DNA of 64,000 nt from Thermohalobaculum sp039822785. Its GTDB lineage: Bacteria; Pseudomonadota; Alphaproteobacteria; Rhodobacterales; Rhodobacteraceae. Below, piece after piece: positions 51,058 through 59,452 of the stretch. The stretch is from assembly GCA_039822785.1 (NCBI GenBank), contig JBCBMO010000003.1:62001-126000 (forward strand), in the 5' to 3' direction. The stretch's first letter is position 1. Each line of letters starts with the position of its first letter. The position numbers were made by a program, and so were the translations under genes. The notes below the pieces were generated by a model that saw nothing but the letters and a program-made list of their open reading frames with translations, was not told the DNA's origin and made no database searches.

Positions 51058-51660
51058 TCAGGCCGTTACCGGGGCTGCTGCGATGTCGGGGTCTACCCAC
51101 CCCACGTTTCCGTCGTCACGCTGAAACACGACATTCAATCTGCCGTTCGCGGTGTTGCGAAAGAGCAGGAACGGTGCGTGCTTCAGCTCCATCTGCATCA
51201 CGGCGTCACCGACGGAGAGCGTCTGAATATCGAGACGGGTCTCCGCGATGATGGCCGGCTGCGCTTCCTCTGCCGAGGCGAGGACCTCTTCGTCCTCCTC
51301 GTCGCTGGAAGGCAGCACGTAAGACTGCGCGGCGATCACGTCAATCGGATCTTGATGCCGCTGGTGATGGTTCTTGAGGCGGCGCTTGTAGCGGCGCACC
51401 TGCTTCTCGATCCGCTCCGCCGCCTGCTCGAAAGCCGCATAGACCTCCGCCGCCTGACCGTGGGCCTGGGCGTGCAGCCCGGTGGCGAGCGTCACCATCG
51501 CCTCGCATTTGAAAAAGCTCTTGGCGTCGCGCGAGAAAACCACGTTGGCGGTGATCGCGCGGTCGAAATACTTGCTGACACCCTCGTCGAGACGATCCTC
51601 CACATGCGTGGTGAGCGCATCGCCGACATCCATCTGTTTCCCGGAAACCTTTATGTGCAT
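51058..51660 (-). CDS. hpf: Ribosome hibernation-promoting factor, long form
   Basis: Binds 30S subunits and dimerises 70S ribosomes in stationary phase. I start at ATG 51660 (MHIKVSGKQMDVGDAL), giving 200 residues, the long HPF type. The N-terminal ribosome-binding domain has TTHVEDRLDEGVSKYF and a basic patch KQVRRYKRRLKNHHQRH; an acidic linker follows (SSDEEDEEVLASAEE); the C-terminal dimerisation domain has DAVMQMELKHAPFLLFRNTANGRLNVVFQRDDGNVGWVDP. It lies between rpoN and ptsN, the standard position. Confidence 0.95.
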   Translation of the reverse strand: MHIKVSGKQMDVGDALTTHVEDRLDEGVSKYFDRAITANVVFSRDAKSFFKCEAMVTLATGLHAQAHGQAAEVYAAFEQAAERIEKQVRRYKRRLKNHHQRHQDPIDVIAAQSYVLPSSDEEDEEVLASAEEAQPAIIAETRLDIQTLSVGDAVMQMELKHAPFLLFRNTANGRLNVVFQRDDGNVGWVDPDIAAAPVTA

Positions 51661-51814
51661 TGGTGTTTCCACCCTTCTGCTTTGTCTCTTGCGCCCTGGC
51701 CGAACGGCTGGGCGACAGCGGTCGTGCCACGCTAGCGGTGGTCTGCGCACGACTCGCTAAGGGAACAGGTTAGCGCGAGACAGTAGCGTTACGAAATGGC
51801 CGAGAACGTGGCGC

Positions 51815-53245
51815 TCAGGCGAAGGCCTTCTGACGACGCCGGTCGACCGAGGAGGGGATGCGCATGGCATTGCGGTATTTCGCAACCGTTCGCCGGGCGA
51901 TGGGCATGCCCTCGGCCTTGAGCGCGGCCACGAGATCGTCATCGGACAGCACTTTCTCGGGCACCTCCGCCTCGATCAGCGCGCGCAGGCGGTCGCGCAC
52001 CGCCTCGGCCGATAGATCGTCACCCTCGCCGACGGCGTTGGTGAAGAAGAATTTGAGCTCGAAGAGGCCTCGGGGCGTGTGGATGAGCTTGCCGGCGACC
52101 ACGCGGCTGACGGTCGATTCGTGCAGGCCCGTCTCCTCCGCCACATGGCGCAGGGTCATCGGGCGTAGGCCCGTGGGCCCCTCGTCGAAAAAGGCGCCCT
52201 GGCGGCGCACGACCTCGCCCGTGACCTTGAGGATCGTCTCGGAGCGTTTGGCCACCGAGCGGAGGACCCAATGCGCCTCCGCGCGCTGGCGGGCCAACCA
52301 TCGGTCGGTCTCCTCTCCGCTGGCGGAGAGGGAGAGGCAGTAGCTTTCGTCGACCGCAACCCGGGGCAGCGTCTCGGGGTTGAGGGCGATGTCCCAGCCG
52401 CCATCGGCCCTGCGTGAGAGCAGGATGTCCGGCACCCTGGGTGCTGGGGCCGGTGCCTCCACCATGGCGCCGGGACGGGGGTTGAGACGGCGCAGCTCAG
52501 CGAGCATGTCGTCTAGATCCTCGTCGTCGGCCTCGCAGATCTGCGCCAGCCTGCGCCGGTTGCCCTTGGCGATCAGGTCGAGGTTGGCGAGCAGCCGCTC
52601 CATCATCGGATCCAGCCGGTCGCGTTCGGCGAGTTGCAGGGCAAAGCACTCCGCCAGGGTCTGCGCCCCGACGCCGGTGGGCTCACAACGCTGGAGCAGC
52701 GCGAGGCCGCGGGCCATCAGATCCTGCGCCACGCCCAGGCGCTCGGCGATGGCCGGCAGGGGCTCGCGCAGATAGCCATCGTCCTCCAACGCCGCGATCA
52801 GGCAGCGCGCGGCGAGGGTGACGGCGCGCGGGGCGACGATCTCGCCGATCTGGCGCTCAAGGCTCGCGCGCAGGTCCTGTGGCACGGCGGCACGATCGGC
52901 GGCATCGGGCAGGCTGTTGGCCGCGCCACCCTGGGCCGGCAAGCTGGGCACCGGGGCGCCCTCCCGCAGGTTCTCGGTGACGCCGGCGTCAAAGACCTGC
53001 TCGGCCGCCGCCGGGTCCTCTCCGGGCGGACCCTCGGCCGTGCTCGCGGGGGCCGGCGGCTCGGGCGTCGGCACGTCGGGGCCGCCGCTCTCCTCGGTCG
53101 TCAGCAGGGGGTTGGAGAGCATGGCGTCGGCCAGATGCGCCTCGAGCTCCTGATTGGTCATCTGCAGGAGCTTGATCGCTTGCTGCAGCTGGGGGGTCAT
53201 CACCAGCTGCTGGCTTTGGCGCAGTTCGAGACGCAGGCCCTGCAT
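51815..53245 (-). CDS. rpoN: RNA polymerase sigma-54 factor
   Basis: Directs RNA polymerase to -24/-12 promoters with NtrC-type activators. I prefer ATG 53245 (MQGLRLELRQSQQLVMTP), with GGAGCGG upstream, giving 476 residues; GTG 53272 would add nine. Region I is glutamine-rich (TPQLQQAIKLLQM), an acidic region II follows, the helix-turn-helix is in LHESTVSRVVAGKLIHTPRGLFELKFFF, and the RpoN box IARRTVAKYR is near the end. A candidate promoter for it lies upstream of glnK at 27.4 kb. Confidence 0.96.
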   Translation of the reverse strand: MQGLRLELRQSQQLVMTPQLQQAIKLLQMTNQELEAHLADAMLSNPLLTTEESGGPDVPTPEPPAPASTAEGPPGEDPAAAEQVFDAGVTENLREGAPVPSLPAQGGAANSLPDAADRAAVPQDLRASLERQIGEIVAPRAVTLAARCLIAALEDDGYLREPLPAIAERLGVAQDLMARGLALLQRCEPTGVGAQTLAECFALQLAERDRLDPMMERLLANLDLIAKGNRRRLAQICEADDEDLDDMLAELRRLNPRPGAMVEAPAPAPRVPDILLSRRADGGWDIALNPETLPRVAVDESYCLSLSASGEETDRWLARQRAEAHWVLRSVAKRSETILKVTGEVVRRQGAFFDEGPTGLRPMTLRHVAEETGLHESTVSRVVAGKLIHTPRGLFELKFFFTNAVGEGDDLSAEAVRDRLRALIEAEVPEKVLSDDDLVAALKAEGMPIARRTVAKYRNAMRIPSSVDRRRQKAFA

Positions 53246-53281
53246 ATGCTGTCCGCTCCGCCGTTCAGACACGAGCGGCGA

Positions 53282-54025
53282 TCAGATCCGGAAGCCTTCT
53301 CCCAGATACACACGCCGCACGTTCTCGTCCTCGACGACCTCGCGTGGCGAACCGCTCATCAGAACGTGACCGTCATGCAGGATGTATGCCCGGTCAATGA
53401 TCTCAAGTGTCTCACGGACGTTGTGGTCCGTGATTAGGACCCCGATCCCCCGGTCCTTGAGATGCGCCACCAGATCGCGGATGTCGCCGACGGCGATGGG
53501 ATCGACGCCGGCAAAGGGCTCGTCGAGCAGCACGTAGCGAGGGTCGGAGGCGAGGCATCGGGCGATCTCCACCCTGCGCCGCTCACCGCCCGAGAGCGCG
53601 GAGGCCGGGGCACGGCGCAGATGGGTGATCGAGAACTCCCCGAGCAGCGCATCGAGCGCTTGTTGGCGAAGCTGGCGGTCCCGGATGCCAAGCTCCAGGA
53701 CGGCGAGGATGTTCTCCTCCACCGTCATGCCGCGGAAGATCGAGGCCTCCTGCGGCAGGTACCCCAGGCCGAGGCGCGCGCGGCGGTACATGGGAAGCTG
53801 GCTGACATCGACGCCATCGACCTGGATCTCGCCCGTGTCGGCGGCGACGAGCCCGATGACCATGTAGAAGCAGGTGGTCTTGCCCGCGCCGTTGGGGCCG
53901 AGCAGCCCGACGACTTCGCCGCGGTGCAGCGAAAAGGAGACGTCGCGCACGACAGGGCGGCGGCGGTAGGCCTTGCCCAGACCGCGGATCACCAGCCCGT
54001 CCTCGACGGCACGCAAGACGTTCAC
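53282..54025 (-). CDS. lptB: LPS export ABC transporter ATPase LptB
   Basis: Cytoplasmic ATPase driving LPS extraction from the inner membrane through LptFG to the LptCA bridge. 247 residues. Walker A LLGPNGAGKTTCFYM, Q-loop LPQEASIFRGMTVEENI, signature ALSGGERRRVEIAR, Walker B YVLLDEPFAGVDPIAV, and H-loop VLITDHNVRETL. It is followed closely by rpoN and preceded by lptA, the canonical arrangement. LptF and LptG are not in the window. Confidence 0.96.
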   Translation of the reverse strand: MNVLRAVEDGLVIRGLGKAYRRRPVVRDVSFSLHRGEVVGLLGPNGAGKTTCFYMVIGLVAADTGEIQVDGVDVSQLPMYRRARLGLGYLPQEASIFRGMTVEENILAVLELGIRDRQLRQQALDALLGEFSITHLRRAPASALSGGERRRVEIARCLASDPRYVLLDEPFAGVDPIAVGDIRDLVAHLKDRGIGVLITDHNVRETLEIIDRAYILHDGHVLMSGSPREVVEDENVRRVYLGEGFRI

Positions 54026-54081
54026 GCTGGGTTCCTTTGTTCGACTAGGGTCGCCTCACGCACGCGACCCCTTCTGCGATC

Positions 54082-54624
54082 TCAGTTTTGGGGCGTGCTG
54101 CCGGGGCGGAAGACGCTCTTGACGCGCCCGCCCTGGCCGCCGCCGCCTTCCATCCGGCCGGTCCCCTCGTTGAGGTTGATCAGCATGCTCTCGCCGGAGA
54201 TCGCGTTCTCGCCCTGGGTCAGCACCACGCTGCCGCCCATGCGCATGGTGCCGGCGACCACGTCGTATTCGCCCCAGGCGCCCCGTGCCGTCTCCGCGCC
54301 GTTGGACAGCAGCACCCCACCCTCGGCGCGCATGCGCTTGATCGCGCCCGTGTCGCCGGAGGTGTCCTCGGCGTCGTAGTAGACCTCCACCCGCTGCGCC
54401 CTCAGACGCAGCGTCCCTTGCCCCGCGATCACGTCGCCGGTGAAGATCGCGCGCTGCTGGGCCTGCTGCACCTCCAAGGTGTCGGAGGTGATCTCGATCG
54501 GCTGCGAACTGTCGTGCTGGAAGCCGCCGAAGGGGCTGTCCTGGGCGGTGAGCGCCGCGGGCGCGGCGACCGCCAAGGCGAAGGCCAGGAGCGCCGGCGC
54601 GATCCGTTCAGTCAAAGCGGGCAT
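54082..54624 (-). CDS. lptA: LPS transport periplasmic protein LptA
   Basis: Periplasmic beta-jellyroll bridge protein for LPS. From ATG 54624 (MPALTERIAPALLAFALAVAAPAALTAQD), with AGGAG upstream, it has 180 residues including a signal peptide. The OstA fold is marked by QPIEITSDTLEVQQAQQRAIFTGDVIAGQGTLRLRAQRVEVYY and GSVVLTQGENAISGESMLINL. The frame is open upstream into the lptC gene. It lies between lptC and lptB, supporting the name. Confidence 0.92.
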   Translation of the reverse strand: MPALTERIAPALLAFALAVAAPAALTAQDSPFGGFQHDSSQPIEITSDTLEVQQAQQRAIFTGDVIAGQGTLRLRAQRVEVYYDAEDTSGDTGAIKRMRAEGGVLLSNGAETARGAWGEYDVVAGTMRMGGSVVLTQGENAISGESMLINLNEGTGRMEGGGGQGGRVKSVFRPGSTPQN

Positions 54625-54685
54625 CGGCGATCTCCTGACGTGGGCACGCGGCGGCCCGGCCAACGGGAGCAGCGCTTGGGTTAAC

Positions 54686-55333
54686 TTAGTCATTTTGGTC
54701 GGGCGTGAACAGCAGCCGAACGCCACCCTCGAAGATCACGCGCGCCGTGGCGAGCCCGTCTTGCCCGTCGAGGATCGTCATGCGGCCAGCCTCCAGCTCT
54801 CCCTGCGGGCCGCTGCCGCGCACGGCGCCTGGGGCAACCCCGTCCTTGTCGCGCATGTTCAGGGTCAGCTCCTGGGTGGCGAAGCGGTAGCCGTCGGAGG
54901 TGGTGATCGTGACGGTGCCCTGCAGGGTGAGCGTCTCGGCGGTGCGCTGCACGGTGCCGTCATCCGCCTCCACCTCGATCACGATGCCCTCGCGCAGGGT
55001 CAGGCGGCCGCGCGGCTCCTCCAGCCCGATCTCCTCGGGCATCGCCCCGTCGGGCAGGGCGGCGGAGGCGCTCAACTCGAAGGGTTCGCCCCCGTCGGTC
55101 GTGCCGGCAAAGCGCGGCCGATCCAGGCGCAGGCCCGCGCCGAGACGGGCAATCTCCTCGGGGCTCAACAAATCCTCGATCCCGCCCCGCTCCTCGCCGG
55201 AGAAGAAGATCGAGGCGACGAGCAGCAGCGCCCCGATCGGCAGCACGATCTTGGCGGCGCGCACGAAGCGGCTGTAGCGCAGCGCCCTGATCTGGCGGGC
55301 TGCGGCGGCGGTGGGGGGTGGGATGCGGACCAT
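54686..55333 (-). CDS. lptC: LPS export system protein LptC
   Basis: Bitopic inner-membrane protein that receives LPS from LptBFG and passes it to LptA. From ATG 55333 (MVRIPPPTAAAARQIRAL) it has 215 residues: one membrane anchor (AAKIVLPIGALLLVASIFF, about residues 27-45) and a periplasmic jellyroll ending LTPD. Sequence conservation is low but FAGTTDGGEPFELSASAA and the ATQELTLNMRDKDG segment are typical. It starts 7 bases after the kdsD stop. Confidence 0.9.
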   Translation of the reverse strand: MVRIPPPTAAAARQIRALRYSRFVRAAKIVLPIGALLLVASIFFSGEERGGIEDLLSPEEIARLGAGLRLDRPRFAGTTDGGEPFELSASAALPDGAMPEEIGLEEPRGRLTLREGIVIEVEADDGTVQRTAETLTLQGTVTITTSDGYRFATQELTLNMRDKDGVAPGAVRGSGPQGELEAGRMTILDGQDGLATARVIFEGGVRLLFTPDQND

Positions 55334-55340
55334 GGCCCCG

Positions 55341-56369
55341 TCAGTTCCCTTCGGCCGCCGCGGTCTCGGGGCCAGCATCGACCCCGGCGCGCAGGCAGTC
55401 GTGCACATGCACCAGGCCCAAGGGCGCCCCGCCCGGGGTGGCAGCGACGAAGAGGCAGGTGATCTTGCGCTCGTTCATCTGGCGCAGGGCCTCCTGCGCC
55501 AATCGGTCAGGCGCGATGGTCAGGGGCGCAGGCGTTGCCACCTCGGCTGCGCGCTTCTCCATCAGCCCGTCCATGTGGCGCCGCAGGTCACCGTCGGTGA
55601 TGATCCCGCAGAGGCCCCCGTCCGGACCGACCAGCCCGGCGACGCCGAAGCCCTTGGCCGAGATCTCGAGCAGCGCCTGCGGCATCGGGGTGTCCGGCAC
55701 GATCAACGGCAGCCGGTCGCCCTTGGCCATCAGGTCCGCCACGGCCACCAGCTGGGCGCCCAGTTTGCCGCCGGGGTGGAACTGGCGGAACGTCTCGACC
55801 GTGAACCCCCGCCGCTCCATCAGTGCGACGGCCAGCGCATCGCCCAGCGCAATGGTCAGCGTCGTCGAGGTCGTGGGGGCGACAGCGCCCGGCCCGACCT
55901 CCGGCACCTGCGGCAGCGTGAGCGCGACATCGGCGGCGCGCAGTAGCGTCGAGCCGGGGCGCGAGGCAACGCCGATCAGCGGGATGCCGAAGCGCCGCGT
56001 ATGCGCGATGACATCCGCCAGCTCCCGCGTCTCCCCGGAGTTGGAGAGCACCAGCGCCACGTCGTCGGTCGTGATCATGCCGAGATCGCCGTGGCTCGCC
56101 TCGGCGGGATGGACGAAATGTGCCGGCGTGCCGGTGGAGGCCAAGGTGGCCGCGATCTTGCGCGCCACATGCCCGGATTTGCCCATGCCGGAGACGATGA
56201 CCCGGCCGCGGGCTGCCATGATCAGCGCCACCGCCTCGGCGAAGGTCTCGCCCAGGGTGTCGGCGTAATCCGCAAGCGCCGCCGCCTCCGCCGCCAGCAC
56301 GCGACGGCCCGCAGCCATATCGGCGGCGCGCTGGGCGGCGTCTAAGCTCGGCGGGGCGTCGTCTGCCAT
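55341..56369 (-). CDS. kdsD: Arabinose-5-phosphate isomerase (KpsF/GutQ family)
   Basis: Makes D-arabinose 5-phosphate from ribulose 5-phosphate, the first step of Kdo synthesis for LPS. 342 residues. The SIS domain has RVIVSGMGKSGHVARKIAATLASTGTPAHFVHPAEASHGDLGM and SNSGETREL; it is followed by two CBS domains (LMAKGDRLPLIVPDTPMPQALLEIS and APLTIAPDRLAQEALRQM). Located upstream of lptC-A-B, it links Kdo supply with LPS transport. Confidence 0.94.
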   Translation of the reverse strand: MADDAPPSLDAAQRAADMAAGRRVLAAEAAALADYADTLGETFAEAVALIMAARGRVIVSGMGKSGHVARKIAATLASTGTPAHFVHPAEASHGDLGMITTDDVALVLSNSGETRELADVIAHTRRFGIPLIGVASRPGSTLLRAADVALTLPQVPEVGPGAVAPTTSTTLTIALGDALAVALMERRGFTVETFRQFHPGGKLGAQLVAVADLMAKGDRLPLIVPDTPMPQALLEISAKGFGVAGLVGPDGGLCGIITDGDLRRHMDGLMEKRAAEVATPAPLTIAPDRLAQEALRQMNERKITCLFVAATPGGAPLGLVHVHDCLRAGVDAGPETAAAEGN

Positions 56370-56474
56370 CGGGTCTGGGCCTTTGCGGTGCTGGCGCCCC
56401 CCTCAGGTAAGCGCTTCGCCGTCTGAACGCAAAAGCGCCGGGATCCCGGTGGCGCGGCGGCCGACTTGCTGGCG

Positions 56475-57086
56475 TCAGTGGGCGAAGATATCGATTTCGG
56501 GCCAGCCGGCCAGGTCGATCATCGCGCGGTCGGGCAGAAAGCCAAAGCACGCGGCCGCGATTTCGGTCCGCCCCTCCCGCGCAAGGCGCTTGTCGAACTC
56601 CTCCCGCAGGCGATGGAGGTAGAGCACATCGGAGGCGGCATATTCCATCTGCGCTTCGCTCAGCGCCGCCGCGCCCCAATCGGAGCTCTGCTGCGCCTTG
56701 GAGATATCGATGCCCAGCAGTTCGGCGCAGAGGTTCCGGAGCCCGTGGCGATCGGTGTAGGTGCGCGTGAGCTTGGAGGCGATCTTGGTGCAGTAGACCG
56801 GGCGGGTGACGGTCCCGAAGGTCTGCGCCAGCATGGCGATGTCGAAGCGGCCGTAGTGAAAGAGCTTCAGCACGGCAGGGTCCGCGAGCATTCGCGTAAG
56901 GTTTGGCGCCTCGGTCTGGCCTTGCGCGACCTGCACCAGGTGCACGGTGCCGTCGCCAGAGGACATCTGGACCAGGCAAAGCCGATCACGCCCCGGGATC
57001 AGCCCCATCGCCTCCGTGTCGATGGCGACCACCGGGCCGAGGTCGAGGTCATCGGGCAGGTCGCCCGCATGCAGCGTGATCGTCAT
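56475..57086 (-). CDS. Ribonuclease D-like 3'-5' exonuclease
   Basis: 203 residues from ATG 57086 (MTITLHAGDLPDD). Short form of RNase D consisting of the DEDDy exonuclease domain only: ExoI VVAIDTEAMGL, ExoII LKLFHYGRFDIAML, ExoIII YAASDVLYLHRL; the HRDC domains of full RNase D are absent, as is normal for the alphaproteobacterial short type. Likely role in tRNA or stable RNA 3' processing. It lies just downstream of a tRNA-Leu on the same strand. Confidence 0.92.
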   Translation of the reverse strand: MTITLHAGDLPDDLDLGPVVAIDTEAMGLIPGRDRLCLVQMSSGDGTVHLVQVAQGQTEAPNLTRMLADPAVLKLFHYGRFDIAMLAQTFGTVTRPVYCTKIASKLTRTYTDRHGLRNLCAELLGIDISKAQQSSDWGAAALSEAQMEYAASDVLYLHRLREEFDKRLAREGRTEIAAACFGFLPDRAMIDLAGWPEIDIFAH

Positions 57087-57117
57087 TTTCCCTCCGCCAC
57101 TCACATCGTGAGGCGGC

Positions 57118-57204
57118 TGGTGCCCAGGAGAAGACTCGAACTTCCACTCCCGTTAAGGAACCAGTACCTGAAACTGGCGCGTCTACCAATTCCGCCACCT
57201 GGGC
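57118..57204 (-). tRNA. tRNA-Leu (anticodon CAG)
   Basis: 87 nt including encoded CCA, minus strand. Acceptor GCCCAGG pairs with CCTGGGC; D arm GGCGGAATTGGTAGACGC; anticodon stem CCAGT/ACTGG around loop TTCAGGT; a class II long variable arm (TTCCTTAACGGGAGT region); T arm with GTTCGAGTC. Located between rnd and the NDUFA9-like gene. Confidence 0.96.
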
Positions 57205-57439
57205 ATGGTCAGCAGCCGGTCTCAGATGAGGGCCGGCCGGCGGTGGCGGGGAAGTAAGCGAGGGGCACTGCCGCTGTCAACGTCTCCCACCATGCTCTGA
57301 CGCGAAATCATGAAGATGCCTTGAAGTCCGCTCTGGGTGCGCATCGGCGGGCCTGGCAGCGGCGCGGCGTCCCCTCGACAAAGCGCGGTCGCGGCGTCAT
57401 TGCTCGACACGGATCGAGCGCGCCGGAAGGAACAGCCCC

Positions 57440-58405
57440 ATGCAGCCAGACGCCCCCATCGCCACGGTCATCGGTGCCTCCGGTTTCGTCGGGCGCTACG
57501 TCTGCCAGGTGCTCGCCAAGCGGGGATGGCGCCTGCGCGGGGCCTGCCGGCGGCCGAACGAGGCAGGGTTCATCCGACCCTACGGCGTCGTCGGCCAGGT
57601 CGAGCCGGTCCAGGCCAACGTGCGCGACCGCGACAGCCTGGCGCGCGCCATCCAAGGGGCCGAGGCCGTCGTCTACTCGGTCGGCGTTCTGTTCAACTCG
57701 GGCAAGAACACCTTCCGCACCACCCAGGCCGAGGGGCCGCGCCTGGCCGCGGAGGTCGCCAAGGAGGCCGGCGTCAAACGCTTCGTCCTGATCTCCGCCA
57801 TCGCCGATCCGGCGACCGGGGCCGAGTACGCCAAGACCAAGGCCGAGGGCGAGGCGGCGGTGCTCGAGTACTTTCCCGATGCGGTGATCCTGCGCCCCTC
57901 GGTCGTCTTCGGGCCGGAGGACGGGTTCTTCAACCGCTTCGCCAGCATGGCGCGTCTGTCGCCGGCGATCCCCATCGTGAGCGGTGCGACCAAGTTCCAG
58001 CCGGTCTATGTGCAGGACGTGGCGGAGGCGGCGGCCAAGGCCGTGGTCGGCGAGGCGGCGCCGGGCGTCTACGAGCTTGGCGGGCCCAACGTCTATACCT
58101 TCCGCGATCTCATCCGGCTCACGCTGTCCACCGTGCGGCGCAAGCGGCTGATCATCGACCTGCCGGTGCCGATCGCCAGGATCCAGGGCGCGGTGCTCAA
58201 GTATCTGCCCGAGCCGCCGATCACCGACGACCAGGTGAAGCTGCTTGGCGCCGACAACGTGGTGAGCGAGGGCGCCAAGAGCTTCGCCGACCTCGGCATC
58301 GAGCCCGAGGCGCCGGAGGGCATCATCGACAGCTACCTCGTCCGCTTCCGCCCCCGCGGCCAATACGACGAGATGATCGAGGCCGCGAAGTCCCGCCAGT
58401 CCTGA
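57440..58405 (+). CDS. NDUFA9-like atypical short-chain dehydrogenase (complex I-associated)
   Basis: 321 residues of the extended/atypical SDR family related to the mitochondrial complex I subunit NDUFA9. The NAD(P)-binding ATVIGASGFVGRYVCQVLAKRGW is at the N-terminus, with RRPNEA as a likely NADP-selecting region, then SVGVLFNSGKNTFRTTQAEGPR, YAKTKAEGEAAVLEYFPDAVILRPSVVFGPED and the late KFQPVYVQDVAEA. Bacterial members are thought to help complex I or act as quinone-linked chaperones. It reads away from tRNA-Leu and is followed by a hairpin repeat. Confidence 0.9.
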   Translation: MQPDAPIATVIGASGFVGRYVCQVLAKRGWRLRGACRRPNEAGFIRPYGVVGQVEPVQANVRDRDSLARAIQGAEAVVYSVGVLFNSGKNTFRTTQAEGPRLAAEVAKEAGVKRFVLISAIADPATGAEYAKTKAEGEAAVLEYFPDAVILRPSVVFGPEDGFFNRFASMARLSPAIPIVSGATKFQPVYVQDVAEAAAKAVVGEAAPGVYELGGPNVYTFRDLIRLTLSTVRRKRLIIDLPVPIARIQGAVLKYLPEPPITDDQVKLLGADNVVSEGAKSFADLGIEPEAPEGIIDSYLVRFRPRGQYDEMIEAAKSRQS

Positions 58406-58415
58406 GGCGGCATGG

Positions 58416-58451
58416 AGGGTGCGTGATCTCACGCACCCTACGCGATCAGGC
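58416..58451 (+). repeat. Hairpin repeat, left copy bracketing the DUF1629-like gene
   Basis: 36 bp with a perfect 11-bp stem AGGGTGCGTGA / TCACGCACCCT followed by ACGCGATCAGGC. It is 33/36 identical and in the same orientation as 59166-59201. It may also act as a terminator for the NDUFA9-like gene, whose stop is 11 bases upstream. Confidence 0.85.
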
Positions 58452-58539
58452 AGGCGATGGGACACGGTCGCTGCGATCCGAAACTGCCGGGCGGCGGGGA
58501 CCAAGCACGGCGGTGTCAGTTGGGTTGGGGGTCGGCGTG

Positions 58540-59154
58540 ATGAAACGACAGCTTTGGCTCGGTGATTGCCACACCAACCTCAAACACATTGCTGCGGTTA
58601 GGTACGAGTATCCGGACGACCATCGAGGTTTTCTTTCGAAGGCTCTGACTGGCGTGCCATTAGGAGCCAATGAGTATCCAAAGTTCCTCTATCAGACCGA
58701 CAGGTCAAAGCCGATCAGAGATTTCCGGGTGGTGAGTAACGACGTCCACGTCGTTTCTGTCCGGCTGGCGGATGTTCTGCGGCAGTTCGATCTGGGTGAG
58801 CCGCCCGAGCTGGGGCCAGGGCGTCGCCGCGTCGAACTCTATCCCATCGAGCTGCGGGCCGCCGACAAGACGACCCACATCGACGACTACATCATGCTCT
58901 ATGTGGCGACGGAGAAGGACAGCTTCGTACGGGAGCTTTCCGCCGGCTTCCTCAAGCAGTCCAATGCCCCAGCCGTCCTGACCAGCGCGCACGACCCAGA
59001 GCTGGCACTCACCAGTGCCGCCCTCGACGGTCCGGATCTTTGGCGCGAACCTGGGGTGGCGAACGGCTATTTCTTCTCCGACCGCCTCGTCAGCGCCATC
59101 CGCGAGGCCGGTATCAGGGACATCGGCTTCACCCCCTGCCTGATCACCGAGTGA
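58540..59154 (+). CDS. DUF1629/Imm11-like protein (orphan immunity-type)
   Basis: 204 residues from ATG 58540 (MKRQLWLGDCHTNLKHIAAV). The C-terminal half fits the DUF1629/Imm11 pattern: VVSNDVHVVSVRLADVLRQFDLGE, VELYPIELRAADKTTHIDDYIMLY, GVANGYFFSDRLVSAIREAGIRDIGF. Family members are polymorphic-toxin immunity proteins, often found as orphans. No toxin gene is next to it. Codon use at the 5' end is AT-richer than in neighbours. It is bracketed by two 36-bp direct repeats about 90 and 12 bases away. Family assignment is by eye. Confidence 0.65.
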   Translation: MKRQLWLGDCHTNLKHIAAVRYEYPDDHRGFLSKALTGVPLGANEYPKFLYQTDRSKPIRDFRVVSNDVHVVSVRLADVLRQFDLGEPPELGPGRRRVELYPIELRAADKTTHIDDYIMLYVATEKDSFVRELSAGFLKQSNAPAVLTSAHDPELALTSAALDGPDLWREPGVANGYFFSDRLVSAIREAGIRDIGFTPCLITE

Positions 59155-59165
59155 CCGGGCAAGGT

Positions 59166-59201
59166 AGGGTGCGTGAGATCACGCACCCTACGTGATCAGG
59201 C
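59166..59201 (+). repeat. Hairpin repeat, right copy bracketing the DUF1629-like gene
   Basis: Same 36-bp unit as 58416-58451 with 3 differences, same stem. Its right 14 bases overlap the last codons and stop of the minus-strand glsB-like gene. Confidence 0.85.
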
Positions 59202-59436
59202 GCGCGACCAGGACCAGCACGATGGCGCCGATGGTCGAGACGATGATCGCGTTCACCACAGGAAAGCCGGTCTCGATGGTGATGCCGGTCATGGGGATCA
59301 GGAAGGCACCCACGTAGGAGCCGATGACGCCCCAGATCAGGTATTTGATCAGCCCGCCGCCGCCCACGACGAAGCTGGCGAGCCAGCCTGCGACGATCCC
59401 GATGATGGCGGCGACGATGAGGCTCTGGCCCTGCAT
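59188..59436 (-). CDS. GlsB/YeaQ/YmgE family stress membrane protein
   Basis: 82-residue, three-helix inner-membrane protein of the transglycosylase-associated (YeaQ/YmgE) family: LIVAAIIGIVAGWLASFVVGGGGLIKYLIWGVIGSYVGAFLIPMTGI, then a final helix. Often stress induced; molecular role unknown. The last codons (RLIT) are encoded inside the right-hand hairpin repeat, so the repeat insertion or conversion may have reset its C-terminus. It lies 16 bases after uppP. Confidence 0.88.
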   Translation of the reverse strand: MQGQSLIVAAIIGIVAGWLASFVVGGGGLIKYLIWGVIGSYVGAFLIPMTGITIETGFPVVNAIIVSTIGAIVLVLVARLIT

Positions 59437-59452
59437 GGCGCTCTTCCTGCGG

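Noticed and set aside
57337..58539. Upstream extension of the DUF1629-like reading frame across the NDUFA9-like gene
   Set aside because: It is out of frame with a clear SDR gene and low-complexity; only the part from ATG 58540 looks like protein.
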